DNA from: JAJDXO01 sp965213765
Lineage (GTDB): Bacteria > Pseudomonadota > Alphaproteobacteria > Rhodospirillales > UBA2165
DNA length: 64,000 nt
Assembly (NCBI GenBank): GCA_965213765.1
Contig: OZ243926.1
Span: 1,302,001 to 1,366,000, forward strand
Reading direction: 5' to 3'
The notes beneath the pieces are model-generated. The model saw only the letters and a list, made by a program, of their open reading frames with translations. It did not search any database and was not told the DNA's origin. The position numbers and the translations under genes are program-made. The stretch's first letter is position 1. Every line of letters begins with the position of its first letter. Below are positions 43,120 through 52,420 of the stretch, in pieces.

Positions 43120-45117
43120 TCAGAACATGATGGAGGGCAGCAAAAGGACGATGGACGGGAACAAAATCAGCAGTGTCAGCTTGATGATGTCGGCGGTCAG
43201 GAACGGCAGCACGCCCTTGTAGATCGTTGTAAGGGGAACGTCCTTGCCGACAAGGCTTTGCAGGACGAAAACATTCATGCCGATCGGCGGGCTGATCATG
43301 CCGATCTCGAGAACGACCAACATAATGATGCCCCACCAAATCAGGTCGTAGTTTAGGTCCAGGATGAGTCCGGAGACGATGGGGACGGTGATGATCATGA
43401 TGGCGAAGGACTCCATGACCGCGCCCAAAAATATGTACACCACCATCAAGACGGCGATGACCCACAACGGCGCAACATCCATGCCGCCCACGACATTGGT
43501 CAAAAACTCGGGAAGCCCGGTGATCCGGAAGAAGAACGCAAGACCCAGACCGCCCATGATCAGCGCATAGATCATGGCCGTGAGCGATGCGGCCTCTCCC
43601 ATCACGCGCCAAAAGGCATCCCCTTTGAGCTTGCCGCGATAGAGGGCAATGCAGAACGCAAAGACAGCGCCGACCGAGGCGGCCTCCGCCACCGTAAACC
43701 AGCCAAAGAAGATGCCGCCCATTACCAGTCCGAACAGACTGAAGACCGCAACACTTCGTTTGATGGCCGCGAAGGCTTCGTGTCCGGAGAAACTTTCCTG
43801 GGTTGGTACCGACGTCGGTGTGAGACGTACATAGATACTGATCGTAATCATATAAAAGGTGATTGCGATCAATGCCGGGATCATCGCCGCCATGAACAAT
43901 TGGCCGAGTGATTGTTCCGTCAGAAATGCATAGACAACCAGTGCACCAGAAGGCGGGACAAGTGCACCCAAGGTGCCGCCGGCCGCAATGGAGCCGGTAG
44001 AGAACTTTGTCGAGTATCCCCGCTGTTGCATCTGAGGCAGGGAAACCTTTCCGATCGTTGCCACGGTTGCGATGGATGAACCGGTCACGGCGCCGAACCC
44101 CGCACACCCGCCGATGGTCGCCAGCGCCAGGCCGCCTTTTAGATGACCAAACAAGGCTTGCGCCAAACGATAGACATCGTCGGCGATTCCCGCCGCGGCG
44201 GCCAAAATGCCCATGATCAAAAACAGGGGCAGGACGGAGACGTCCGGGTTGGTCAGGAAGTCGGTGCCTTCCGTGCCGAACACGGTGAGCGACTGAGGTA
44301 TCCCGATAATGAGGGCTGATCCGGTAATGGCCAGCATGGCACTCACAGCGGCTACCGGGATAAAGATGAATAAGAAGCCGAGTTTCACGACAATCATGAT
44401 CAGTGCCAGGATCGTCGGTGCCGATTTCGCGGTACCGGTCAGGGCTCCGATCAGAAACTCGAATGAGAGCGCAATCGCCAAACTCACGACGACCGCGAGT
44501 ATCAATGCCAGAGGTGTCTTGTAACCGAGCTGTTGGGCAACATCTACCTGGACGCCGGTGTCACCGGATGCATGAGGTCCAGGTCCTTCCGCCTCACCAC
44601 TCGATCGCTGCGTGTCATAGTCCCGGTCGGCCCGCGCGGCGTCGACAATGAACACGATCAGCTGGCTGGCGGAGCAGATGACCAGCAATCCGCTGATTGC
44701 CCAGAAAAAGGGATAGTGCGGTATTTCATGAATGGCAGTCGCTCTTTGCGACACTTGGACGACGCTAGCCGCGTCCCCGATCCGCCACGCCAAGAGCACA
44801 AACATCCAGAAGAGCATCCCGGATCCCAGCACATTGAGCCAGGCTTTGGTCTGCTCCCCAATGCCGCTCAGAATATTGATGCGAAGATGGGCCCGCATGG
44901 CGATCGCGGCGGGAAAGGTCGCCGCGATCGCCACGGAGAGCACCATTTCGACATATTCATTGAGGCCGTGAAAAGCGTCAACAAACGGCACCAGGCGCGT
45001 CAAAATATCGAGAATGACGACGAAAGCGATGGCAAGGATCGCCAGGACCCCGGCGAAAGCAATGCGTCGTGAGACCAATACGTTGACTTGGTCTACCCGT
45101 TCCAATGCGTCGCGCAT
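43120..45117 (-). CDS. TRAP transporter permease, fused small (DctQ) and large (DctM) subunits
   Basis: 665 residues. The N-terminal four-helix DctQ part (VLAILAIAFVVILDILTRLV, AIAMRAHLRINIL) is joined by an Asp/Gly/Ser-rich linker (about 175-195) to the DctM part with some 12 helices, including GFGAVTGSSIATVATIGKVS, GGTLGALVPPSGALVVYAFL and EIGMISPPIGMNVFVLQSLV, the conserved GALIPPS and PPxGxN loops. Na+-driven high-affinity uptake of an organic acid, with the binding protein encoded 42 bases upstream. Likely imports the aromatic acid degraded by the operon. Confidence 0.94.
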   Translation of the reverse strand: MRDALERVDQVNVLVSRRIAFAGVLAILAIAFVVILDILTRLVPFVDAFHGLNEYVEMVLSVAIAATFPAAIAMRAHLRINILSGIGEQTKAWLNVLGSGMLFWMFVLLAWRIGDAASVVQVSQRATAIHEIPHYPFFWAISGLLVICSASQLIVFIVDAARADRDYDTQRSSGEAEGPGPHASGDTGVQVDVAQQLGYKTPLALILAVVVSLAIALSFEFLIGALTGTAKSAPTILALIMIVVKLGFLFIFIPVAAVSAMLAITGSALIIGIPQSLTVFGTEGTDFLTNPDVSVLPLFLIMGILAAAAGIADDVYRLAQALFGHLKGGLALATIGGCAGFGAVTGSSIATVATIGKVSLPQMQQRGYSTKFSTGSIAAGGTLGALVPPSGALVVYAFLTEQSLGQLFMAAMIPALIAITFYMITISIYVRLTPTSVPTQESFSGHEAFAAIKRSVAVFSLFGLVMGGIFFGWFTVAEAASVGAVFAFCIALYRGKLKGDAFWRVMGEAASLTAMIYALIMGGLGLAFFFRITGLPEFLTNVVGGMDVAPLWVIAVLMVVYIFLGAVMESFAIMIITVPIVSGLILDLNYDLIWWGIIMLVVLEIGMISPPIGMNVFVLQSLVGKDVPLTTIYKGVLPFLTADIIKLTLLILFPSIVLLLPSIMF

Positions 45118-45159
45118 TGCCTTCCCCCGAGGTCCGTAACCTGGGCTCTCTGACGGCTA

Positions 45160-46167
45160 TTACTTGCCTGCGGCGGCAACCTCCGCCTTGTACGCGTCCA
45201 GGATTTTCTGGCCATCCGGAAGCCGTTTGACCCAGTCGGCGATGACAGGCTTCATTTGGCCGAGAAATTTCGCCTGCTCCTCCGGGCCCACCCGGTTAAT
45301 CGTATGGCCGCCCCGTCCAGCCGTCCGCTTACGGCCGAGCGCGTCCTGAGTATCCCAATGCTGGCCAAAACTCCGGCTATGGCCTTCGGCGGAATTTTTT
45401 ATCAGCGCCTTCCTTGCGGCGTCGGACAGTCCGTCGAACCTTTTCTTGGTCATCCAGATCATTCCGGTTGCGCCGCCGAACGGCCCATCGAGATGGTGAC
45501 TCGTAACTTCATGCAGTTTGAAAGGCTGGAATGCCGTCCACTGCATATAAATGCCGTCCACAACACCCTTCTGAACCTGTTGATACATGGCCGGCAACGG
45601 GAACGATAAGGGCGTGGCTCCCAGTATGGCCAGCATCTGCGCGGGCACCCGTGAACTGGCCGCTAATTTCATGCCCTTGATATCAGCCAATTTCGTGATT
45701 GGTTTGCTGGTGTGGATGCTGGACTGTGGAAACGCGACGATCGTCAGCGGTACGATTCCCGCCTTGGCGAAATCGGAAGACGTGATTCCTTTCGCGTGCA
45801 GCCGCCAAATTGCAACCGAGGCGACTTTCGCTGAACTGACGCCCAGGGGCAGAGCGGTCACGGTCGATCGCGGAAACTGCTTGGCGCGCCCTGAAGCGAT
45901 ACCCCAGCCGATTTGCACGACGTCAGCCTGTACGCGTTCCCAGATGTTGCGGGGGTTGGCGAGTTTACCGCCGGTGTTAAGAACTACCTTAATGGCGCCG
46001 CCGGCATCTTCGTTGATCGCTTTGATCCACGGCGGGAACACTAGCCGGTTGGTGTGCGAGCGCGGATTGGATGGAGAGACAAAGTTTAGAACTTCCTGCG
46101 CCGATGCCTGTCCAACAAACAACATCGCCGTCCCAATGATTGCCAGATACTTCAGATTGAGTTTCAT
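45160..46167 (-). CDS. TRAP transporter substrate-binding protein (DctP family)
   Basis: 335 residues. A signal peptide (YLAIIGTAMLFVGQASAQ) is followed by the TRAP fold: VSPSNPRSHTNRLVFPPWIK, the GIKLA-like IKGMKLAASSRVPAQMLAI, PLPAMYQQVQKGVVDGIYMQ and W. The Arg in AASSRVPAQ is where DctP proteins hold a carboxylate, so an organic acid ligand is likely. GAGGAGG precedes the ATG. Periplasmic partner of the fused permease. Confidence 0.94.
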   Translation of the reverse strand: MKLNLKYLAIIGTAMLFVGQASAQEVLNFVSPSNPRSHTNRLVFPPWIKAINEDAGGAIKVVLNTGGKLANPRNIWERVQADVVQIGWGIASGRAKQFPRSTVTALPLGVSSAKVASVAIWRLHAKGITSSDFAKAGIVPLTIVAFPQSSIHTSKPITKLADIKGMKLAASSRVPAQMLAILGATPLSFPLPAMYQQVQKGVVDGIYMQWTAFQPFKLHEVTSHHLDGPFGGATGMIWMTKKRFDGLSDAARKALIKNSAEGHSRSFGQHWDTQDALGRKRTAGRGGHTINRVGPEEQAKFLGQMKPVIADWVKRLPDGQKILDAYKAEVAAAGK

Positions 46168-46258
46168 GTGTCGCCTCCTCGTTAAGTCCTGGTTTTTCAG
46201 ATCGGACGCTCCCGGATGCGAACGCGTCAGGAACGCCCTTGAAGGTATTTTCCTCCCA

Positions 46259-46990
46259 TCACTCCTCAGCGGGTTTGAAAAAGAAACCCTTTTGGAAAGC
46301 CGGGCGCTCTTGGGTGCGGGCCCACCAATCGCCCAACGCCGGCCGCACCGTCCAATCGACCAGACGGTTCATTTCGTTCGCTTGAAAGCGCTCTATAAAC
46401 GGCGCGTAGGCGATGTCGGCGAGCGAATACTCCTCGCCGCACAGCCAAGGCCGGTCGCTGAGCCGCTCCTCCATATCATCGAATATGATGGCGATACGCG
46501 CCTCGGCATGATCCATTTCTTCTTGTGTAACCCCTTGCCGGATGCGGCGTTCCAGGATGGCACGCCGGTCGATTTCCGGCTGTTTGGCAAACGCCACCTG
46601 GAGTTCATCCTCGGACATGCCTTCATATCGTTTGTAGCGCCCCTGCTTGATGAAGGAGATGACGTTGACGCTTTTGTGCAGGACGTGCTCACAGCGATCC
46701 ATCCAGATGCGCATCTGTGCCCGCTCATACAGATCGGCAGGACGAAGCGGCGGGTCGGGAAAGACGTCGTCCAGGTACTCCATGATAAACATGGATTCGA
46801 TTAGGACGCGGCCGTCATGGACCAGCGTCGGGACGACGCCGTTAGGGTTCATTTTGACGTAATCGGGCGCGAGTTGTTCGCCGCGGTCCAAACGGATGTG
46901 ATGGCTCTCCCATTCCAGGTCTTTTTCCGCCAGGCAAATCCTCACCCGTTTCGAGCAGGTGGAAGTAATCCAGTGATAAAGTTCGAGCAT
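46259..46990 (-). CDS. Glutathione S-transferase, first gene of the catabolic operon
   Basis: 243 residues. MLELYHWITSTCSKRVRICL gives the N-terminal active-site Ser/Cys, NPNGVVPTLVHDG the cis-Pro loop and ESMFIMEYLDDVFP the glutathione site; the C-terminal helical domain includes ERLSDRPWLCGEEYSLADIA. Related in length and layout to the GST at 38241 but clearly divergent. Lies 91 bases before the TRAP binding protein and is divergent from lysR across a 227-base AT-rich spacer. Confidence 0.86.
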   Translation of the reverse strand: MLELYHWITSTCSKRVRICLAEKDLEWESHHIRLDRGEQLAPDYVKMNPNGVVPTLVHDGRVLIESMFIMEYLDDVFPDPPLRPADLYERAQMRIWMDRCEHVLHKSVNVISFIKQGRYKRYEGMSEDELQVAFAKQPEIDRRAILERRIRQGVTQEEMDHAEARIAIIFDDMEERLSDRPWLCGEEYSLADIAYAPFIERFQANEMNRLVDWTVRPALGDWWARTQERPAFQKGFFFKPAEE

Positions 46991-47192
46991 CTAGGTCCCC
47001 ATGCCATATAGCCTTCGCGGTAGGCCTCTGGATATCTATGTCCAGCACCCCACGCGTTGACATTAGCTGTCTGCTTGGTCCCCGGACTCTTCGACGAGCC
47101 TTCACGTTCCCTATTTTCTCTATTCTAATTTTCTGAGAGTGAGACTAGCGATAACTTCAGGTATTCGAGAAATTTTTTTTAACTATGAGAAC

Positions 47193-47209
47193 TATCAATT
47201 TTGGTGATA
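47193..47209. promoter_or_regulatory. LysR-type box upstream of lysR
   Basis: TATCA-N7-TGATA dyad (T-N11-A inside), eight bases before the lysR ATG and about 200 bases from the divergent GST start. The same dyad is found before the sulfatase gene. Suggests autoregulation and control of the leftward operon. Confidence 0.65.
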
Positions 47210-47217
47210 ATTAGGCT

Positions 47218-48123
47218 ATGCGTTTTCATCGGCTTGATTTGAACCTTTTGGTGGTGCTCGATGCGCTCATCGCAGAGCGCAATGTCAGCAGGGCGGCCGA
47301 ACGGCTGAACCTGACGCAACCGGCGATCAGCAATTCATTGGCTAAATTACGCCAGCATTTTCAGGATGATTTGCTGGTGAAGTTGGGGCGGCACATGGTT
47401 CCGACACCGCTCGCGGAGTCGTTGCGCGAACCGGTCCGGGAGGCGTTGGTGGATTTGCAAGCCATCGCGGAATCGCGTCCGAGTTTCGATCCATCGACCG
47501 TGGGCAAGGAGTTTAAAATCGTCGCATCCGACTACGTTGCCGCGATCTTGCTGCCAGTGGCAATTCAACGGCTGACAGTGTCCGCGCCGCAGATCAGCAT
47601 TCAAAGCCTGCCCGTAACCGAGCGGAATCTTGGTCTGCTCCGGCGGGGTGAAGCGGACTTCCTAATTATCCCGGAAGAAACCACAACGCCTGAGCATCCC
47701 CATGAACTTCTATTCGAAGACCGGTACACATGTATTGCGTGGTCACGAAATCGCTCGGTCAATTCGCCATTGACACTCGATGCGTACCTCTCCGCCCGTC
47801 ACGTGGTGACCGCCTTCGACAACGAGCGAATGTTGGCGTTCGATGAAGCCCGCTTGCAGGCGCTGGGGGTGCGGCGCGATACGGTTGCGCACCTGCCAAG
47901 CTTCAACCTGCTGCCCTTCTACGTGGTCGGAACCAAACTGCTTGCGACGATCCACGAACGCCTGGCGCGCTTATTTGCCGCCAGCCTGCCTCTTAAAATC
48001 GTCGCACCGGAAATCGACTTCCCCACTCTTCGAGAGCGGATTCAATGGCATCGCAACCGTGACAACGACCCCGCCAATATGTGGCTCCGTAAATTTCTAA
48101 TCGACGTCGCCGCCGAGCTCTAG
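47218..48123 (+). CDS. LysR-family transcriptional regulator of the catabolic cluster
   Basis: 301 residues. Winged helix-turn-helix MRFHRLDLNLLVVLDALIAE, RNVSRAAERLNLTQPAISNS, LAKLRQHFQDDLLVKLGRHM, then a periplasmic-binding-protein-like effector domain (KIVASDYVAAILLPVAIQRL). The helix-turn-helix resembles the NodD/PcaQ-like branch that acts on aromatic pathways. Divergent from the nine-gene operon and followed by the sulfatase. The effector is probably the imported aromatic or an intermediate. Confidence 0.92.
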   Translation: MRFHRLDLNLLVVLDALIAERNVSRAAERLNLTQPAISNSLAKLRQHFQDDLLVKLGRHMVPTPLAESLREPVREALVDLQAIAESRPSFDPSTVGKEFKIVASDYVAAILLPVAIQRLTVSAPQISIQSLPVTERNLGLLRRGEADFLIIPEETTTPEHPHELLFEDRYTCIAWSRNRSVNSPLTLDAYLSARHVVTAFDNERMLAFDEARLQALGVRRDTVAHLPSFNLLPFYVVGTKLLATIHERLARLFAASLPLKIVAPEIDFPTLRERIQWHRNRDNDPANMWLRKFLIDVAAEL

Positions 48124-48131
48124 CTTTAAGG

Positions 48132-48158
48132 TATCACCAAACGTGATAGCGCTTATCA
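48132..48158. promoter_or_regulatory. LysR-type box upstream of the sulfatase gene
   Basis: TATCA (48132-48136), seven bases, TGATA (48144-48148), then GCGCT and another TATCA (48154-48158), so two overlapping dyads share the middle half-site. Lies about 70-95 bases before the sulfatase start, a normal distance for LysR activation. Confidence 0.65.
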
Positions 48159-48225
48159 CATCCGGGAATTTGGCGAATATCTCGACCGGCGATTAGGCTG
48201 GGCGGCACCAACGGGAGGGCACGCC

Positions 48226-49794
48226 GTGACCAAGCGGCCGAATTTTCTATTCATCGTCACCGACCAGCAACGCGCGGATCATTTGGGCTGTTACGGCAAC
48301 CCGATATTACGGACGCCCTACATCGATGGTCTGGCCGCTTCAGGCGCACGGTTCGATCGATTTCACGTGGCGGCGCCCACCTGTCAAAGCAATCGGGCCT
48401 GCATCATGACCGGGCGAATGTCGTCTTTGAACGGTGTCCGACACAACGGTCTGCCGTTACCGTTCGAGGCGACCACGTTCGTGGAAATCTTACGCTCCGC
48501 CGGTTATCGGACCGCGCTGCTCGGAAAATCCCATCTACAAAACATGACTGGCTTGCCTCCGGCGCAGGAGCGCAAATTCGAGGAAGGCCTGGAGCAGCCG
48601 GCGGACCACCTTCTCGAGGCTGAGATCGGTGGCCGGCGAGGCCCGGAGTACGAATTGGAGGACGAACTGAACTGGCCGGCACCAGCGATGGAGCGGCGTT
48701 CTGAACCCTACTACGGTTTCGAGCATTTTGAGATCGCCACCAATCACGGCGACCTGGTGGCTGGAGACTACCTTTTTTGGGCGCGGGAGAAAGAGCCGGA
48801 TTTCGACCGATTGCGTGATCCCAAGAACGCGCTGGATCGCGGCAACTATAGCGCCCCGCAGGCACGCCGCACCGCTATCCCGGAGAAGCTTTACCCGAGC
48901 ACTTATGCTGCCGACCGCACCATCGCGTTTCTTGAACGTCACAAAAGCGAAGATCCGGATCAGCCATTCTATATCCAGATGGGAATTCCCGATCCGCATT
49001 ATCCTTTCACGCCGCCCGGTAAGTATTGGGGAATGTACGATCCCGACGACGTTGAGCTTCCTGCCAATTTCAATGTCTCGGTTACACCGTTCCACGCGGG
49101 ACTAAAAAGGAGGCTGGCCGAGGGCAAGGCATATCGGGAGGGGCACGCCACCTTTGCGGTGACCGACCGTGAAGCCAAGGAAATCATCGCGCTGACATAC
49201 GGTATGATCGCCATGATCGACGATTGCGTCGGGCGGGTGCTTGAGTGCCTCCGAAATCTCGACCTCGATGAAGACACCATCATCATCTTCACATCTGATC
49301 ACGGTGATCACATGGGTGATCACGGGGTCATGCTGAAAAGCTCCATGCACACACAGGGTTTAACACGGGTACCGTTCATTTGGCGGGACCCGGGCTCGCC
49401 TCAAGACACCGATAGCTCTCTCGCCAGCTCCATTGATATCGCGCCGACCATTTTGCGCCGTGCCGGCATCCAACCCAACAATGGCGTGCAGGGACGTGAT
49501 CTGTTTAATTCAGATCTTGCTCCCGATAGCCTTTTGATCGAATTGGACAATCCCTTTCCCCATGGTCCCCATAATCCCCGTACGCGGACCCTCGTAACGC
49601 GGGATTGGCGCTACACCATTCATCAGGGGTTTGAGTGGGGCGAACTGTACGATCTCGTCGACGATCCCGGCGAAACCAAGAATCTTTGGGCGGACGACAC
49701 CTATAAGGAAAAGCGCGCCGAGCTGACGGAAAAACTCCTCCGCCGAATGATGGCAATGCAACAAAACTCACCCCTCCAGACGGGGCTGTCATAG
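48226..49794 (+). CDS. Sulfatase-family hydrolase with atypical active-site motif
   Basis: 522 residues, type I sulfatase/alkaline-phosphatase fold. FLFIVTDQQRADHLGCYGNP holds the metal-binding Asp pair, APTCQSNRACIMTGR is the formylglycine region, LGKSHLQ and PHYPFTPP follow, and FTSDHGDHMGDHGVMLKSSM gives the second metal pair. The canonical C-x-P/A-S-R is C-Q-S-N-R here: Cys and Arg are kept but the P/A-S pair is changed, so formylglycine conversion or substrate range may differ; phosphonate/phosphodiester hydrolysis is an alternative. No signal peptide, so cytoplasmic. GGGAGGG lies before the GTG/ATG region; first gene of the right arm of the cluster. Confidence 0.85.
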   Translation: MTKRPNFLFIVTDQQRADHLGCYGNPILRTPYIDGLAASGARFDRFHVAAPTCQSNRACIMTGRMSSLNGVRHNGLPLPFEATTFVEILRSAGYRTALLGKSHLQNMTGLPPAQERKFEEGLEQPADHLLEAEIGGRRGPEYELEDELNWPAPAMERRSEPYYGFEHFEIATNHGDLVAGDYLFWAREKEPDFDRLRDPKNALDRGNYSAPQARRTAIPEKLYPSTYAADRTIAFLERHKSEDPDQPFYIQMGIPDPHYPFTPPGKYWGMYDPDDVELPANFNVSVTPFHAGLKRRLAEGKAYREGHATFAVTDREAKEIIALTYGMIAMIDDCVGRVLECLRNLDLDEDTIIIFTSDHGDHMGDHGVMLKSSMHTQGLTRVPFIWRDPGSPQDTDSSLASSIDIAPTILRRAGIQPNNGVQGRDLFNSDLAPDSLLIELDNPFPHGPHNPRTRTLVTRDWRYTIHQGFEWGELYDLVDDPGETKNLWADDTYKEKRAELTEKLLRRMMAMQQNSPLQTGLS

Positions 49795-49806
49795 AGAAAG
49801 TCGCTT

Positions 49807-50766
49807 ATGTCAAATTCGCAATCCCCTAAAGTCATCGCCCTCGAAGAGCACTATTGGGATTCAGAGGTCGTCGAAGCCTGGGGGCCGGCAAAGGGAAAAC
49901 AGCCCGCGGAGCAGCTCCTCGAAGTCGGCGACAACCGCATCGCCGATATGGATGCCGCGGGCATCGATGTGCAGGTCCTCTCATTGGGCGCACCGGCGAT
50001 GCAGGCCTTTGATGCCGACACAGCAGTGCCGCTGGCGAGCGCTGCCAACGACCGGCTGAAGGGGATCGTTGACACCCATCCCGACCGGTTCGCCGGGTTT
50101 GCGACGTTGCCAACCGCAGCGCCTGAGGCTGCCGCCGATGAGCTGGAGCGGGCCGTTACGGACCTGGGATTCTGCGGGGCCATGCTCCACGGCCTGTCCC
50201 ACGAACAGAAATGGCTCGATTTGCCGGAGTTCTGGCCGATTTTCGCCCGTGCCGAAGCGCTGGATGTGCCCATCTATTTCCATCCGGCACTGCCCCACCC
50301 GGCCGTCGTTGGCGCCTACCTTAAGGACTATATCCAGGACTATCCCGAGTTCATCCACGCCGGCTGGGGGTTTACCATTGAAACCGCGACCCAGGGTGTT
50401 CGTCTCGTCCTCTCCGGCGTATTCGACAAGCACCCCGGACTGAAGGTCATCCTCGGCCATATGGGCGAGGGGCTGCCGTTCCTGCTCTGGCGTATCAACC
50501 ATGCCTTTTCGCGGGGTGCCAACAAGACGACACCATTCAGGGAAATATTCCGGCGTCAGTTCTACGTTACCACCAGCGGCAACTTCTCCGACCCGGCTCT
50601 GCTGTGCACGCTCATGGAGATGGGCGCCGATAGGATTTTATTCTCCGTCGACTACCCCTACGTTCAGAACCGCGAGGGAACGGACTGGATGAAGACGGTC
50701 TCTCTTTCGGACGAGGACCTCGCCAAGATCTACAGCGGTAATGCCGAGCGTCTGTTGAAGATCTGA
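49807..50766 (+). CDS. Amidohydrolase-family (de)carboxylase, resorcylate/ACMSD-like
   Basis: 319 residues. KVIALEEHYWD replaces the usual HxH with the E-x-H form of gamma-resorcylate-type decarboxylases; IYFHPALPHP supplies a metal His, VILGHMGEGLPFLLWRINHA another, and FSVDYPYVQ the metal Asp. Non-oxidative decarboxylation (or the reverse) of an aromatic acid is the likely reaction. 12 bases after the sulfatase, so one operon. Makes the phenol that the FAD hydroxylase of the left arm could use. Confidence 0.87.
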   Translation: MSNSQSPKVIALEEHYWDSEVVEAWGPAKGKQPAEQLLEVGDNRIADMDAAGIDVQVLSLGAPAMQAFDADTAVPLASAANDRLKGIVDTHPDRFAGFATLPTAAPEAAADELERAVTDLGFCGAMLHGLSHEQKWLDLPEFWPIFARAEALDVPIYFHPALPHPAVVGAYLKDYIQDYPEFIHAGWGFTIETATQGVRLVLSGVFDKHPGLKVILGHMGEGLPFLLWRINHAFSRGANKTTPFREIFRRQFYVTTSGNFSDPALLCTLMEMGADRILFSVDYPYVQNREGTDWMKTVSLSDEDLAKIYSGNAERLLKI

Positions 50767-51053
50767 TCGCTCATTGGTCGCAACCGCACCCCCAATGTCC
50801 TGCCCTTGGCCCCATCACGCCGTCGGCCGTTGATGAATAGCCGGACATCCGGGTGGTTCGGCACGAGCATATTCCTCAACTAAATCATGATCGAGAACCG
50901 CGAGTGTCGCTAGCCGGCTATCTCGCGAAAGTCTTCCAGGCGCTCCGCCACGGGAGGTGCCACCAGTCCAGGTTCGCGGGTGCCCGCAGCGGACGCATAA
51001 CCCGGCGGCCCGGCGGGTCTCGGCTCGCCGGCGGCTTCGCTTCCGGCCGGCTA
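50767..51053. other. Spacer without a recognisable gene
   Basis: 287 bases between the decarboxylase stop and the IS630 copy. No coding, RNA or repeat signal that I can defend. Confidence 0.4.
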
Positions 51054-52199
51054 GTGGATAAAATCAGACGATTGCATCCCGAGGGGGATTCCGCGCTGAC
51101 TGGGAATGTGCGAGTCTGTCGCATGCGACCAGGAATCAACATTGATCTTTCTTCCGCTGATCGGCTGCGGCTCGAAGCGCTGGTGCGGGATCGGAACACG
51201 GCGCAGAAGCACGTCTGGCGGGCCCGCATTGTGCTGCTCAGCGCCTCGGGTATTGGCACCAACGCGATCATGCGCGAGACCGGCAAGTCCAAGACTTGCG
51301 TCTGGCGCTGGCAGGAGCGCTTTGCTGAAGAGGGCGTAGAGGGCCTGCTGCGCGACAAGACCAGACCCTCGCGAATTGCGCCGCTGCCGCCCGAGGTGGC
51401 CGAGCGGGTGGTGGAACTGACCTTCACCGAGCCGCCCGCCGAGGCCACGCACTGGACCGGAGCGATGATGGCCGAGGCAGTCGGGATCAGCGTCAGTTCG
51501 GTACACCGCATCTGGCGGGCCCACGGCCTGCGGCCGCACCGGGTGCGCCAGTTCAAGCTCTCCAACGATCCCGAGTTCGTCACCAAGCTGCGCGACGTGG
51601 TCGGGCTCTATGTCGATCCCCCCGCCCACGCCATCGTCCTCTCGGTCGATGAGAAGTCGCAGATCCAAGCCCTCGATCGCACTCAGCCCGGCCTGCCCCT
51701 GAAGAAGGGTCGGGCCGGCACCATGACCCACGACTACAAACGCAACGGTACCACCACCCTGTTTGCCGCCCTCAACGTGCTCGACGGTACCGTGATCGGG
51801 CGCTGTATGCAGCGCCACCGTCACCAGGAATTCCTCCGCTTCTTGAAGGCCATTGAGCGTGAGGTGCCGGTCGGCAAGATGGTGCACGTGATCCTCGACA
51901 ACTATGCCGCCCACAAGCATCCCAAGGTGCGCGCCTGGCTCGCCCGTCATCCGCGCTTCGTCTTCCACTTCGTGCCGACCTCGTGTTCCTGGCTCAACGC
52001 CGTCGAGGGATACTTCGCCAAGCTCTCCAGACGCCGTCTCAAGCGCGGTGTCTTCAGATCCGTGGTCGACCTGCAAACCGCCATCAATCGATTCATCGAC
52101 GAGACCAATGATGACCCCAAGCCCTTCGTCTGGACCGCCGATCCCGACAAAATTATCGCCGCCGTCAAACGGGGGCATCAAATGTTAGATTCAATCCAC
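51054..52199 (+). mobile_element. IS630-family element (type B), complete copy
   Basis: 1146 bp, ends GTGGATAAAATC and ...GATTCAATCCAC inverted, flanked by TA (51052-51053 and 52200-52201). Inserted in an autotransporter remnant. A 5'-truncated sibling lies at 23544-24555 and short pieces at 53129 and 55966. Confidence 0.9.
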
Positions 52200-52202
52200 T
52201 AG
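51123..52202 (+). CDS. IS630-family transposase (type B)
   Basis: 359 residues from MRPGINIDLSSADRLRLEAL. Helix-turn-helix (ASGIGTNAIMRETGKSKTCV) and DDE domain with LSVDEKSQIQAL, VILDNYAAHKHPKV and SWLNAVEGYFAKL. An in-frame extension to 50853 lies outside the inverted repeat and is not used. The stop codon TAG uses the TA target, as in the type A element. Appears functional. Confidence 0.92.
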   Translation: MRPGINIDLSSADRLRLEALVRDRNTAQKHVWRARIVLLSASGIGTNAIMRETGKSKTCVWRWQERFAEEGVEGLLRDKTRPSRIAPLPPEVAERVVELTFTEPPAEATHWTGAMMAEAVGISVSSVHRIWRAHGLRPHRVRQFKLSNDPEFVTKLRDVVGLYVDPPAHAIVLSVDEKSQIQALDRTQPGLPLKKGRAGTMTHDYKRNGTTTLFAALNVLDGTVIGRCMQRHRHQEFLRFLKAIEREVPVGKMVHVILDNYAAHKHPKVRAWLARHPRFVFHFVPTSCSWLNAVEGYFAKLSRRRLKRGVFRSVVDLQTAINRFIDETNDDPKPFVWTADPDKIIAAVKRGHQMLDSIH

Positions 52203-52420
52203 GCGCCGGGCTTCCGGGTCCCGTCCGCTTCACCGGCAGCCCGCATGTCGGGCTCGGTCTCGCCACCGGCGCACGCGACTACAGCCTGGGGTGGCGTCTG
52301 ACGCCGGCGGCGAATGCCAACGCGCCCGATATCTCCTTCGGCATCCGGGCAACCCGCAGGGAGAACGACTGGACGGAGCCGGAGCACACCATGGGGTTCG
52401 AGGCGATCGCCCGCTGGTGA
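52203..52420 (+). pseudogene. Autotransporter beta-barrel remnant 3 (C-terminal end)
   Basis: FTGSPHVGLGLATGARDYSL, GWRLTPAANANAPDISFGIR and the end MGFEAIARW match the C-terminus of the fragment at 35807. The 5' part was displaced by the IS630 insertion. Confidence 0.72.

Noticed and set aside
43115..44107. N-terminal extension of the FAH-family hydrolase (635-codon frame)
   Set aside because: The extension lies over the TRAP permease in another frame and lacks any motif; the real start is at 43114.
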